Shown piece after piece: positions 21,181 through 35,559 of a stretch of 64,000 bases of DNA. A program made the translations under genes and the position numbers. Origin of the DNA: Dastarcus helophoroides (Eukaryota > Arthropoda > Insecta > Coleoptera > Bothrideridae); NCBI GenBank assembly GCA_028583605.1, contig CM053328.1, positions 31,355,578 through 31,419,577 on the forward strand, read 5' to 3'. The notes under the pieces are model-generated. The model saw only the letters and a list, made by a program, of their open reading frames with translations, was not told the origin of the DNA and did no database searches. Position 1 is the stretch's first letter. Every line of letters starts with the position of its first letter.

Positions 21181-24090
21181 TTTATCAGATTCAGAGTGTT
21201 TTTAATAAACGAGCTTTTCTTGCAATTTTGACTTTTTCAAAATTTTGATTAAGCCTGGAAATTGTTATTTTCTGACCCATGATTTCGACTTAATTCGAAA
21301 ATTTTGTTTAATACATTTCTTTATTTTCTATTAATTTTAACCTTTTCTTGAAATGTTTTCCGATAAATTTCGATTTTCTCCCAAACTGTCGATTTTTTCC
21401 ATTTAAACAAATTTTTATTTGCCCCTAAATGACCGATTTGCTTTTTACAGATTTCCATTTTTCGATTTTAGCTTCAAAATCTTTAGATTCTGTTTAATAA
21501 ATCTCTAAGCACTACCTAACAGACAATAGCCTAAATGGGTGGGTTAGGAGCATGAAATTTCATGCAGGTATTTCCCCTAATACGTAGGTGAGCATCTAAG
21601 AAGGGATTTTTCAAAATTCACCCTCTAAGATTGTAAAAATGGGCATTAACGGATAGGCGATTTTTATGTAATGAATATAAAGATTGTATTTAGTTGCCTA
21701 TAAACGCTGAGAGCTGATATCATTGATCAATGTCTCTGCACAATCTGAATTTTTACAGGTGATCAGTGCATATTTTGTCTTTTTATGAATTATTTTTTAT
21801 ATTTAAAGTTGAAATTTCATATCTAGAATTAAAATTTCTAGACTAAAGTTGTAATGCAGGGATTAAGGTCAAAAATATTTGAATCTCTACAATACTTTCT
21901 CGAAATGTTTAATTCAAAGTAAAATTTGGAAATGATGACATTCCGGGAAGAAATATTAAAATCTTTCCCCCCATTTCTGGAAAATACTTCCAAATTTAGA
22001 CTTTTTTTGAAACTTTTCAGTTTAAATTTGAAAAATGCCCTTTTTTAAAATGGCAGCTTTAAAATCGAAATTTAGTTAAATCTTGAATTCGTTTTATAAA
22101 TCCGTTCAAAATTTAAAAACTCGTAATTTGGAGAATTAGATTCTACAAAAAAATTTAAAAAATTTTGAAACAGGCGAATTTTTCAAACAGTTAAAATTCC
22201 AAAAATTTTAAGTTTCGAGAAAACGGTCGGGCGCTTTCAAAATAATTTTGAAAAAATGCCGAAGTTTTCACAAAAAATCAAACTTTGGAAAAAAGATAAA
22301 CATTTCGACAAAACTTCAATTTCTGAAAGCCATAACTTCGAAAAAAGTCCAAATTTTTATAATAAAAGGTAGACATTTTTATAGGTGAAAATCTCGAAAA
22401 AATTCGAGAAATTCCAAAAGCCGCAATTTACAAAAAACCACTGTTTCAAAAGAACTAAAAATATTTGAAAAAAAGTATGAATTTTTAAGAAAAAGTTCGA
22501 GAAATAGTAACAAGTTTAAAAAAAAGTGGAGATCTTCCAAATAAGCGAATATTTTGAAAAAAGTTAAAGGTTTTCAAAAAAAAAAACGTTTCAACAATCA
22601 TATTTATAAAAAACCAAAATTTTGAAAAACATCGAAATTTTGATAAAAAAGCTTTGTTAAAATTTTTACAAGAAATCGAAATTTTGAAATAAGGGAGAAT
22701 TTTTCCAAAAAAATTCAAATTCTGAAATAAGTTACAGCTTCGAAAAAATATCGAAATTTTGATGATGAAAGGTGGAAATTTTCAGAAAAAAAAAGTGAAA
22801 ACCCTGTAAAAAGTTCAAAAACATTAGAAATGTCGAAATTTTGAGACAAATACAATTTTTCAAAAAAGTGAAAATTAAAAAAAAAACGAATTTTTCAAAT
22901 AAAAGTTCAGTTTAATACATAAAAGTTGAAACCTCGAGAAAAAGTTGAAATTTTTGAAAAGTCGTAATTTTAAAAAAAGGTAAAAACTTCGAGAAATTGT
23001 CAAAAGATGGACCAAGGTGGAAATGTTTAAAAAAGGGAAGAAGTTTTTCAACGCCAGTTTTTCAACATGATCAAATTCTATAGAAAAAAAAATCAAAATT
23101 TTGAAAAAAAATCCCAAATCTGAGAAAAGATCCAAATTTTGTGCAGACATTTTTAACAAATTCAGAATTTAGAAAATCAATCAAAATCCTAAAGAAAGGC
23201 GAAACTGAAAAAGCCTTGCGATTAATAAAATAAGTAAACATTTGAAAAAAGTGGAAACTAAAAAAAATGAGAAAATTTGAATTTCGAAATTTTCAAAATA
23301 TAAAGATGAAATACTTTAAAATGGTTGAAAAAATAGAAAAATTGTTTAAGAATTTTCAATAAAAATCGAAGGCAGACTTTTCAAAAAGTCCTAAATTTTA
23401 AAACGTCAAAATTTTGAGAAATAGTCAAAATTGAGAAAAAGTCAAAATTTTGAAAAGAAAATCGGATTTAAAAGATCAACCACTTGAGAGAAAAGTTGTT
23501 TGCAAAAGTTGAAAATTACAAAAAACTCAATTTTTTCAAAACAGCTGAAATGTTTTTAAAAAATCGAATTTAAAAAGTCAGGTTTGCAAAAAAATTAAAA
23601 TTTCGTGTCGAAATTTCAAAAAAGGACAACATTTTGACAAATAAAATCAAACATTTAAAAAAGTCGACATTTTTGAAAAACTTCAAAACTTCGAAATAAT
23701 TTTAAAATATTCAAAAAAATTTAAAATATTTAAAATGAAATTCTTAGAAAAGTTGAAAATTTTCAAAAAATAAAATGTTTATTAAGAAGGACAAAAGCTA
23801 TAAAAACAAGTAAAAGGTTCAAAAAAGTCAAAATATATCCAAATAAGACAGAATATTGAAGAATTCGGAGAAGTTGGAATTTTCAAAAAGTAAAAATTTT
23901 GAAAAAAATAGAAAATTTTCCAAATCAAGTGAAAATTTTCAAAATCAAGTCAAAATTTCGAGAAAAAAATAAAATTTTGGAAGTCGAACGAGAAAAGATC
24001 GCTTTTATTAAAAAAGGGGAGTATTTTAAAATGTCGAAATTTTCGAAAATAAGTCGGAATTTTCAAAAAAGTGGCCCAAGAATTCCTTCT
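21181..24090. repeat. Degenerate AT-rich array with a polarity switch
   Basis: From 21181 to about 22050 the plus strand is T-rich (words such as tttcaaaattttga). From about 22050 to 24090 it is A-rich (gaaattttgaaaaaa, with gtcgaaat separators). A non-array stretch with cacctaacagacaatag lies at 21515-21660. All Phe- or Lys-rich open frames here (for example 22485-22718, 22875-23159, 23899-24201) come from this composition. Confidence 0.65.
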
Positions 24091-26200
24091 GTTTTTTCAC
24101 GCAGACGAAGGCGCCTGTATCAGCTAGTTTCAGATAAATGTTCATCAGAGAAGGCAACAAGAACTAGTAATATTTGGATATGGTCGTGTGGCAGCATTTG
24201 ACATTTCTTAATGGTGTTCTGTGTTCTTAAAATCCTAACCTTAATATGTGGTATATAAATATTTTGATATGTTGTCGGTTGTTTTAAGATTTTTTCTTTT
24301 ATACTTTTATGCCAAGCTGAAAATTATTAAACTGTTAATAACGTTAATATAAATAATATGGAAAACATTTAGTCCAATTATTGTAATGTAGGCAACAAAT
24401 TAATCATCAAAATATTTACGCGTGAAACCAGCTTTAATTCTGGTGATTTTTTAGTGACTTATCTAAAAGTTGATTTGATACTTCAAGGCGTACTCTTACG
24501 CACTTTCATCCGAAATGGACAAGTTTTGAAAAATAAAAATCCTCAGGAAAACCCAAAAGTTATCAAAAAAAAAATGAAAAAAATCGATTTGGAAGTAAAA
24601 ATTCCAAAAAAATAGGTTATAATCTCTAGAAACGTCCAAATTTCGAGTTTAAAGTAAAAAAAGTAAACGTCATTAAGGTATGTATGCCTGATTTATACAT
24701 AGACGTAGAATCGAGTAAAATAGTTTATAATTTCAAGGCGGAAATTCGAAATTCTAAAAAATTCGTCGAAAATTTCCAGAAAAAGCTAGAAATTTCTGAA
24801 AAAAATTACTTACGCAATTTTGTTCTTCAAAAAAATATAGAAGCATAGATAAATTATTCTCACACTTCTATTCTTTTTTAATTAATATACCAAAACTATT
24901 AGATAAAATGCGTCTCCTTTTCAGGAAAAAAATAAATTATGACTAATTTCGATCGACTCCAAAGGGCGACAGACTGGGTTCGCCCCAGGAGGCAAATTGG
25001 TGATCGCCCTAGGAGGCAACAGCGTTAGGCTCTCGTTACGTCACTGGATTTCTAAAGACCGAAAGCACCACCAAAAACCGATATATTGTCAAATTAATAT
25101 TTTTCCTTCACTTCCTATTTCCAGTTACTCTTCAATTGGTCAAAAATGTAAAGCAAACAATTATACTACTATTGACCTTACTTTTAAATGTTTACAGACA
25201 AGTAGACGAAAGGGCAGAGGCCATTGAACTGTAAATTTGTACTTTACCTGAACTGTGAAAGTGAATGACAGCAATTCTTCCGAATCATTTCAAATAAATC
25301 CCAAACGAAATAACAATAAAATTAAATAAGCCACAACATTAAATTCACCCCACTTCTCACTATCTCCAGCAACATAAAAATATATCCATGTAAAAATAGC
25401 ACTAAATAAGGTATTCACGAATTCACATCACTGGGTCAACATAACCTATATATTATAAGTCGAGTCGAGTAAACAAAAATACTTTTATGATTTGTAAATA
25501 AAATACATTACAGTTGCGGTGATATTAATTTTTTGATATGATTTAACTGCTGCGACACAGATCACTGCACCGATTTTTCAAACATAAACAAAAATTTGTG
25601 ATAGGATGTGGCGAAAAGAATTATCGCGACGAGCACTTATTTTTTCGATATTAAAGACGCATGCGTCGATGGTGATAAAATATTTGTGAAACGGTAATTC
25701 ATCTTTTAAATGTAAATATTTGTGTTTGCTTCCCAGAACACCCAAGTGGGAAAATATAAATGCGCTTCTACGGGAAATAATAATTCATCAAATACATTCG
25801 TTCTTGTTAACATTATAATTTTTGGGTCGATTAACAACATATAATGAATTATACAATGAAATTAGGATAGTTTTTGATTCGAAGCTAAAGGGCAATAATG
25901 AAAAGATAATTGAAGGAAATATTTTAAGAGGAAATAAATTTTAAATGCATGGGAATTAGCGACACCTTTCCGCCGGTAGCCAAAGTCAATGACTCCATTA
26001 CAAATGGGTATTCTTATGCAAGTAGTTATCGATTGCTTTTTGGCACTTAGTTACCAATCGAACCACGAGATGGGGAAAACGACTACTTTAGGCAAAACTT
26101 AATTTTTCTTAATTTTTCTTTTATTGTGTACCAGTGATGTGCTCTCCATGGCTGGAAGCATAGTTTCACTTACTTTAAGAATGAAATTAAATTCTGAGTT
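24091..26200. other. Mixed sequence, no recognised gene
   Basis: At 24100-24140 the array ends in a GC-richer cagacgaaggcgcctgt block, which recurs after the array at 38560. At 24960-25030 two imperfect copies of cgccccaggaggcaa/cgccctaggaggcaa stand next to each other. The 76-codon frame at 24997-25227 overlaps these and shows no domain. The rest (25230-26200) is AT-rich, with no coding or RNA signal seen. Confidence 0.4.
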
Positions 26201-27977
26201 GAAAATCGGCTTTTGGTTTATAAAGTCAACATTTGTATTTAACACTAAAATTTTGCCAGTTCGAAATTTAGGACAAAGTTTGAATTATCAATATTGACTA
26301 AGTTGAACTCAAACTTATTACGTTATAAAAAAAATCTTAAATTTTAGAGCTAGAAAATTTTAAGTTTCAACTAAAAATTTTAAGCACAATCCTCAAATTT
26401 CGAGTCAAACTTAAAATTTATTTTAGAAAATTGAGGTCTGGTCGAAATTTTGTGATTAAGGTCAATTTAGATAAAAAGTTTCTAAGTTTCCAAAAACTCT
26501 TATTTCCAATTTAAAAACAACATTTCGATATATACCTGAAATGTTTAGCAAAAAATCAAAACTTTAAACAAGATCTGCAAATTTATATAAAAAAAGGAAA
26601 ATCCCATAATTTCAAATTTTACTTTCAAAATTTTGTCTTTAAACTAGAATATTTGACTTTGAATTTTAATATTCAACTTTATTTCAAAATTTTAACTGTT
26701 AAACTAATAAGACTTGAAATGTTAAAATTTCTAAAAACAAATTTAAAATCTGACGTCAAAGACGATATTTTAAGAAAACAATTTCGTTTAATAAATTCAA
26801 AATTTTATTTAGTTACTTATTTCATTAATTTAAAACAAAATTGAAAACAACTTAGAGTTCGAAGTATAAAAAAAATTATAACTAAAATTTTGAAATAAGG
26901 CTACAAAATCTGAGATTTTCGAGATTACTCTCAACTTTAATTTCTAATTTACAATTTACGTATTCGAATGTTCAACTTTCTTTGGAAATTTAGGGCTTTA
27001 AATTATAAATTCCATTCAAAATATTTGAAGTAATGGCATTTTTTTTTTAAATAAATTTAGTTATTCTTTTAATTTTTTAAGATTGTCCTTAATCTAATAA
27101 TTTTTGTAATCTTAATTCCTAAAATTTCAATTTCAAATCCGATATCTAGTAAAAATGTTTCTAGAAATTTTTACATATTTCTTGTAAATGTCGATTTTAA
27201 TTTTAAACATTTGGAGGTTGTTCTCGAAAAATGAAAATTTCAATTTTTTTTATATTAAATTATTGTGTAAAGTGGTTGAAATTTCGAATTTAACTTTAGC
27301 TTTTAACTTTTCTTAAACTTTTGACTTTTTTGTTGACATTTTTCCTAAAATGTTTTGTCTTTCTTCTCTGAAAAACTTCGACATTTTTAAGTTCGACAAT
27401 TTTTTTAAGCTTCCAGTTTATTTTTACAATTTTCCTTTTTGATATTTTACAATTTCTCAAAAAATTTAAATTTCTCTAAAACTTTTAGGTTTTTAAATTG
27501 TGCTAGGTTTCAATCTATTATCGAAATTCGACTTTTTTTTTTCTAAAATGTCACCTTTTTTTGTCAGAACTTTTGATAAAATTTATTTTTTTCAAAATCT
27601 CTTCTTTTTTGTCAATTTTTTCTAAACCTCTTTTTTTTTCTCAAATTTTTCGAAGTCTCTTTCCTTTTCCCAATATTTTCGAAATCTCTTCGTTTCTCAA
27701 AATTCAACTTTTATTTTGATCTATAATATTTGCTGTTTCTATAAATTTAGTTTTTTTTCTTACAAAAGTAATTCAACTTTTTTTCACGAAATTTCATGAG
27801 AAAAATATTTTTTTGGAAATGTCGACTCCCCAAATTGGTCTTTTACTAGAAATTTCAAATTTCATGTGTTTTTTCAAAACGCAATCAAAAATTTCGGAAA
27901 AATAATTCTTGAAATCATGACTTCAAAATTTAAGCAAAACGTAAAAATTCCTAGGAAAGTATTTTTGGAAATATCGA
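26201..27977. repeat. T-rich degenerate array
   Basis: T-rich on the plus strand from about 27150 onward, mixed before. The stretch from about 27340 to 27977 is recognisably the same sequence as 42500-43150: the phrases ctctgaaaaacttcgac, ccagtttatttttacaat and ggtttcaatctatt occur in the same order. A more diverged related unit is visible at 41925-42065. Confidence 0.65.
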
Positions 27978-28097
27978 CTTCTGTAGGTCACTTGTTTAAT
28001 GAGTACTCATTTTCTGCGTGTCTGTGCACTATAGTTTTTATTTATTTATTTTTTTAGGGGAATTTAAAGAGCCACATGCGGCTCGTAAGCCGCGGTT
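27978..28097. mobile_element. hAT-like subterminal and terminal sequence
   Basis: The stretch gtaggtcacttgtttaatg, then a T-rich run, aatttaaagagcc and the stem-forming atgcggctcgtaagccgcgg, ends in tttgcctg. The same sequence occurs at 43130-43155 plus 43873-43996, where it ends in the more complete cgacccctg. That matches the complement of the CAGGGGTCGGC-type terminus of hAT elements. Here the last bases appear shortened where it abuts an RTE-like fragment. Confidence 0.5.
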
Positions 28098-28640
28098 TGC
28101 CTGGTATAGCATCATCAGCATAGCATAGTATTTTTATTGCTTTACCCCGATTCTGTAACCTTCTTCCACACCTTGAACGTTGTGTATGATTTTGTCCATT
28201 ATGAGATTAAAAAAAGCTGGACTCAGACTGTCTCCTTGGCGGATTCCTGTTAGTGAAGGTATTTCTTTTGTAAATTCATCATTTGTTCTAATTCAAGTTG
28301 TATTGTTTCTATGCAATTCTTCTATAATTTTAATGTAGTTAGAGCTAATCTCGTGCCCTTGAAGAGTTATGAGAACATCTAAAAGTCTCTCTCTGTCAAA
28401 GATCTTTTTAAGATCGACTAAACAGAGGTATAAGGATTTGTTGTACTCTATCGACTTTTCGATTAGTTGTCGTAATACGTACATCGCATCTAGGGTCGAT
28501 CTATTTTTTCTAAAGCCTTGCCTTTCTTCACATATCTCAATCTTTTTTATTTTCTTAGTTAGAATTTTCGTTAATAGTTTACATGTAGATTTCAATAGAG
28601 TTATAGTTAGTGGAGTCCCTGGAGCATTAAAAATCTAAAA
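28098..28640 (-). pseudogene. RTE-like LINE fragment, RT core
   Basis: Minus-strand RT from ITLLKSTCKLLTKILT (about 28585-28625) through ERQGFRKNRSTLDAMYVL and LYLCLVDLKKIFDRE (catalytic Asp) to GIRQGDSLSPAFFNLIMD (about 28190-28250) and ILCYADDAIP (YADD box, about 28100-28125). A frame change near 28293 separates the last two blocks. It ends abruptly at the YADD box against the hAT-like terminus. The family is of the RTE-like kind whose front part (33391-33860) lies on the same strand further right. Confidence 0.75.
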
Positions 28641-29940
28641 ACCTCGGATTTCAGTAACAGTGAGTAAAATTAAACAAAAATATATTGTGATGAGCGACCG
28701 TCAGTGATTGTATACATTTTTTCAGAATTGTACAATTTTGCTCATCTTTAAAAATTTTCGAAGAATAATTTACCTTCGATTTTCGGACCCAATTTGTCTA
28801 CGTTGTGTTTAAAATTATTTTATTCTACTAAATTGTAACCCCAGTTCGTAGAGTCGACAGGGAAGTGTTATCAAATTCAAACAACAATTGACCTGAACAT
28901 TTTATTACAATAGGTCCAAAAAAAAAATCAACAAACCTTAAGTTTGTGATTTTCAAGTGTTCTTAAACATAATACAACAAATTAAAGTGAACCTGTTTGT
29001 TTCAACTTGTTTATACTTGCTGGACACAGATCTGAGAGAAATATTTCTTTAGAAAATTAAGAGAATTCATTAAGCACAAATAATCTGACATTCTTTGTTT
29101 AATTCTTTCGCTCGTATATGGTGCGTCGGTTATTAATTTCCCAAAGTTTATCTTAACCCTAATAATCGCAAGATTTTTCCCCAGCTTGCCATTTAGGTTG
29201 TACTCAAAGGTTTTCAAACTAAACGCAGCTAACTTTGTACCTGATTATCGGTGGGTGTTCGCTGGTTAGTTTGTACACAGAGGTTCCCAAACTATTTTCA
29301 GCTGTCTGTTTTTATTTCCCAATTTTGTGTGCGTTTTTGTCGCTTCTATATTCAAGCATTCGTCACATAACATACAGTTTTCTGGTAAAGCTTTGGGCTA
29401 ACAATGTCCAAAGGATAATGCTACGAGAAAATGGAGCTCAAGCTTGGAAATGAAGTTGTGATTTATTGTAATAAATCAAATTTATAAATGTTGATTCAAT
29501 CTTATAGATCTCGTTCTCTCCCTCTTTCTTTCTTTCCTTTGTTAACTTGTTCCTTTGTTTGTTTTTCTGTTTTTCTCATACCAAACTCAATCACTCGAAC
29601 TTAAACCAGTGTCATAAAATAGACTAGAAATATTGTTCAGATTTCGTAGAAACTTTCTGAGCAGAATTTCCCTTCCAACACTACATCTACGTCTACGGCT
29701 ACTGTTCTAATAGAAGGGGCCTTTTCTGGCTTAGAAAGTGGCTAAGCTTGACTTAGCACAACAAAAAACATTTAAATTGAAATTAGAAACTGCCAAGAAG
29801 TTCTCATTTCTTTCGTCAAAACATTTCCCTAACGAGAGCTGATGCTGATACTGCTCGTCCGCCTACGTTAGTAAATTTATGTTGACATTAAATCTAGGCA
29901 TGCGACTATAGATTAGTAATTTTGCAAAAGCTTCCCGATC
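28641..29940. other. Unannotated gap
   Basis: Low-complexity and AT-rich. A CT-rich run (ctctttctttctttcc) lies near 29520. No gene recognised; the short frames at 29011-29217 and 29235-29453 have no domain. Confidence 0.4.
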
Positions 29941-30288
29941 GCGACGCGCGGTGTTGTAATTCTCCGTGGCCTATATAAGGGGTCCTTTTTTTTTGGCGTC
30001 TAACCGATGAGGGGACCCACGGATAAGGCAGACCGGGCGAGTACACCAGAACAAGAACCAGAAGAGGTTACTACTCCTTCTAGGGTGTTAAGGCGTACGT
30101 TCCCGCGGAGCACACCCTGGGGTTCACATGTGTTGGGACTTTGTCTATGTCTGGAAAGTTCTTCAGACAACCTTCTTACAACACCGGTTTCGGTTTTCCT
30201 TGTTTTTTTACACGTTTCGAGAACTTACAGTACATCATCAGCAAATCCTAATATAGATGCCTGCTGTCAGTTACAGAGCCTGCGGTGA
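29941..30288 (+). other. Promoter-like segment with a short open frame
   Basis: A GC-rich stretch (gatcgcgacgcgcgg, from about 29937) is followed by a TATA-like ctatataagg at 29971-29980. A 93-codon frame starts at ATG 30007, opening with MRGPTDKADRASTPEQEPEE. The arrangement resembles the 5' end of a retroelement transcript, but I recognise no protein domain. The second half of the frame overlaps a hammerhead-like sequence on the opposite strand. The protein may not be real. Confidence 0.25.
30208..30245 (-). ncRNA. Hammerhead-ribozyme-like core (degenerate)
   Basis: On the minus strand CTGATGA (30235-30241) and GAAAC (30214-30218) are separated by 16 bases that can form only a short stem. 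The CUGANGA ... GAAA pair is the conserved core of hammerhead ribozymes, often found in Penelope-like elements. Flanking stems I and III and the cleavage site were not convincingly found, so it may be inactive or chance. Confidence 0.25.
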
Positions 30289-31580
30289 TGGGTGTTATGG
30301 ATTTTTTGAACCTCTGGAAACTTAGCTTCCAACAGCAGAACACCGAAGAATGACCTTAAGAAAATAGACCTTCGAAGCAAATTTGCTTCATTTCTTTTTG
30401 TCTCTTTATTTTCTATTCTCTTGATGTGTTTTTTTTCCTTTATTTTCCATACTGGTAGTTGCACCAGTCAGCGGTAGGATTCTTGGCCCTATAATAATTT
30501 TCCAACAACGACTTTCTCATTCATTCGGTTTGTTATGGAATTTTTTAAATTCCTTTCTTCCCCCCTTTTTTACGCCTTCCCCAACCTCGTATTACTCAAA
30601 GTTAGGAACAAGTATTTTCTCAAATTTTAGGAAAAGTTAATTAAATCATATAAGAGCGAAAAACCATCAAATAAAATCATGAGACAATTTAAAATTTAAT
30701 TACCTATTTTTTTTACGTAGCAAACATCACACAAATGGCACTAGAACTTTACGTTGAATAGAAATTGTTTTTTTTTGTGTGTTCATTTACGTTAACTTAG
30801 CACAAACCGAAGCAATTTTTTTAAAACTCCCGTATTTCATACTCGTTTGCATAACTAGTTTCATCGAAGTTCAGTATTCGACTCTCTTGTAAATTTCTTT
30901 ATGGTGGTTTATGTTTTTCTTCCTCTACCCTCAATCTCTGGTGACCGAAGGATTTTGTCTGAATCTCGATAGAGGGCATGAAAGATGCAGAATTCCTACT
31001 AATTTAAATATTTTAATCTAAATTAATCCCTTAAATAAAATTTTAAAAGGATTTTTAAAGTGCAAATCAAACTGCAAACCCCTTTTGAATAATGCCTGCC
31101 CCTTTATCTTGCAAGTTTTACTTCGATAACTAAAATTTAAATAACTTACAATTGTACGTGTTTATAAGGGCGTTTTTTGAACGTCAAATTTCTCCAGTCT
31201 ACCACCACATGGTCTTGCCGAGAGATTTGCTACGGTCTCCGTTATTGACACTTAACGGCTCTTTTAGTGCCCTAATTTACGATATCGGACTTTCCGCGGT
31301 CCTTCAAAACTAACATGTTCTTTTATTCAGATATCCGTATTTATGTGTGCTTAAATCATTTTTTTGAAACAAACCAGGTCTAACAAATAACTCTTATCTA
31401 ATTTGTGAACTGTTAAGAAGTCTGTTTCTCACGCACAACGTTATGCTACAAAGAACTTTTTTATAATACAGTATTTGTAGATTTAATATTTTCAAGAAAA
31501 TATTGAATAAAATTCAATTAAATAAAACAAACGAGGAAATAGAACAGTTTAGTAGAAGTCGACTCACCACAATATTTAAT
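30289..31580. other. Unannotated gap
   Basis: AT-rich with no coding signal recognised. At 31520-31575 the minus strand reads KYCGESTSTKLF, weakly like the RTE-like region after the MIKYGG motif, but it is too short to call. Confidence 0.35.
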
Positions 31581-33390
<1,810 letters not shown>

Positions 33391-33860
33391 CTTCCAATTC
33401 CTAATTCTGGGCCTCCGTATTTAATCATTTCGTTTGGGCAGTCATCGGGTCCAGGAGTTTTTCTGTTTTTTAATTCTTTTATTGCTGTATGTACTTCTTG
33501 TGTTTTCTTCACTTGATTCTTCTGCTATATATATATTTTCGTTGGTACTTTGTCTGTTTCCTTCCTGTCTGAATAGTGTTTCAATGTAGGATTCCCATTT
33601 TCCTGATTTTACGGAATTTATTTGTACTTCTTCGTTAATTGCCCTTTTTCTGTTTCTCAATACATTCCAAACCTTTTTTTGTCCACCGTATGTCATGTTC
33701 TATTTCTGTCTGTCTGTAATTCTTTGAAGTGTTTTATTTCTATATTTAATCTATTTCTGATTTCCTTATATTTTTCTTCCATTGTTCTTGTACTTCTATA
33801 CGTTAAATAGGCATCTTTTTTTTCCTTTGCTAGTTTTTTCGTTTGGCTTTACACCTAACT
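33391..33860 (-). pseudogene. RTE-like LINE fragment, region before the RT
   Basis: On the minus strand: KKLAKEKKDAYLTYRSTRT and a basic helix (about 33730-33850), YGGQKKVWNVLRNRKRAINE (about 33640-33690), GKWESYIETLF, then EVHTAIKELKNRKTPGPDD and NEMIKYGGPEL (about 33400-33500). This is the connector and opening of the RT in RTE-like LINEs. Stops and frame changes are frequent. It ends exactly where the fold-back element begins (33390/33391). It may be the front half of the copy whose RT core is at 28098-28640. Confidence 0.75.
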
Positions 33861-35167
33861 GCGAAAGAATTTTGAAAACAATCGAAGTTTCTAATAAAAG
33901 TGGAAATTTTTTAAATAGGGACTAATTTTCAAAAAAATTTTAAAATTACTACGCCTAAAAATTGTCCCCCTTTTTTCCTAATCTAGTTCCATATCGGCCA
34001 ACAGTATATTTGTAGGGTATAAAATTATCTATCGATTTTATAAAAACATTTTTTAAAAGATCATAGTTTATAAAAGCTATAATAACAAAAGATCTAAAAT
34101 TATACCTATACCACTTGTCCAGTAAATATTGGAGCAATGAGACACTCCAGTTAAAATAAAGTCTGCTGTCGATAAGTCAGTATTTATTCGCATACAATTT
34201 GATAAAACGCCGTTTTCTTGATTAACTCAGATACTTATTTTATTATAGCTCTTAAATTATAAATTTAAGAAAAAAATGTTTTATACAAAATGTGTAAATT
34301 TTTTTATGCTCTACAACTTTAATAATAACTATTATCCATGTAGTGTTATTTGTTTACAAATTATCAAGTAAAAACTAAAAAGAGAAAATAATTCAACGTA
34401 GTAACTTTTAAAATATTTATTCTATACAAAAATATTATTAATAAAAAAGATTATTCATATATTTTTCTACAAGTATGACTTCTTGTATTTTTTTAATAGG
34501 ACCAACCATTATCGAAATAATTACATAAACGCGTTTATCAAAATGTCGCCTAACGCACAGCCCCCCGCACCGCGCCAACTTGAATTTATTCTCAAAATTA
34601 ACCAACTAATTGATTGCAATTATAAAATCTCTGTTGGATTATGTTGTACAAAAAAAATTTTCACCGACTGGGCTAAAAGTAAAATAAAAACTGTAAAGTT
34701 TAACTCGAAATTTCGAGTTTAAAAGTAAAATTTCTAGCAAAAGGGAAAACAGTTGAAAACTGAAAATTGTCTATTTGAAAGAGGCTAAAAGGTAAGACAC
34801 GTTCACGAATTTTTTCTATGAAACAGCGATACCAAAATTTGACATTATGTAATTAATAAAAAAAAGCATTAAAATAAACAGACGCGTCGATAATAAACTT
34901 ACCAATTAATAGAGGTGGCAATCCTTTAACCTTCGTTCGCGTATTAAACATGTTTTCTTATTAACTGCCGCACATTAATTTATATAATAAATGTTTCCAT
35001 CACTAGACACTGGACTAGTTCCACTAAGAACAACTTTGGATGTACGCAAAGCAATATTTTAATTGCACTTTAGCGACCAATAAGTTTACAACCTATTTTA
35101 TTTATGATTTTTAGTAAATATTAATTCCTTAAAATTTTATTTAAACCTGATCGAAATTAATACATGC
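33861..35167. other. Gap with one candidate exon
   Basis: AT-rich, with a short array-like piece near 33870-33950. Frames at 33955-34137 and 34483-34722 have no domain. The only feature with some support is the candidate first coding exon at 34903-34951. Confidence 0.35.
34903..34951 (-). other. Candidate first coding exon, unknown gene
   Basis: On the minus strand an ATG at 34949-34951 in AAAACATG context opens MFNTRTKVKGLPPLLI. It then meets a strong donor (ATTG|GTAAGT, intron starting at 34902). An in-frame TAA lies just upstream of the ATG, as expected for a true start. A possible acceptor (gcggcag) lies about 16 bases before the ATG. I do not recognise the peptide, and 16 codons is too short for certainty. 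Confidence 0.25.
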
Positions 35168-35355
35168 CAGAGGGTGGCCAAACCACGATCCGTATAGAAT
35201 ATTTTTCCGACCCACGAGATTCATCTCGCATAACATAAGTTTCTACTTTTCGCACTACTCCGGTTAGACATTTCTTAGTGACCAAAAAAAGACCCCACTT
35301 CTTACTCCTATTAATATTCCTTCCCCCTTCAAGATCTTGAATTGGCCACCCCCGA
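35168..35355. mobile_element. Short hAT-like MITE
   Basis: The left end CAGAGGGTGGCCAA and the right-end complement CGGGGGTGGCCAA form short inverted repeats. The CAG...GGCCAAACCACG wording is like hAT termini. About 190 bp, no coding. The last bases of the right end are degraded, and no 8-bp duplication is visible. Confidence 0.4.
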
Positions 35356-35559
35356 TTTAAATAAACAAGATTGTAAGATTTTTAAAAGAGTGGAAATTTC
35401 TAACAAATTAAATACTTCATGTCAATACTTGAATTGACATTTTTAACCATAAGTTATAAAACTTGAATAGTTAAAAACAAGTAATTCTCCAGAAAGGAGT
35501 TAAAATAAAAAAAGCTATCTTTTCCTCAAAATTACTATTATTACAAATATTTAATTGCC

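Noticed and set aside
22485..23159. Phe-rich minus-strand frames that look like membrane proteins
   Set aside because: They arise from the repeated gaaattttgaaaaa word; the same kind of frame appears in every array of the window.
30231..30260. Minus-strand GFADDV, resembling an RT active-site box
   Set aside because: No other RT motif nearby; it overlaps the hammerhead-like CTGATGA, which gives ADD by chance.
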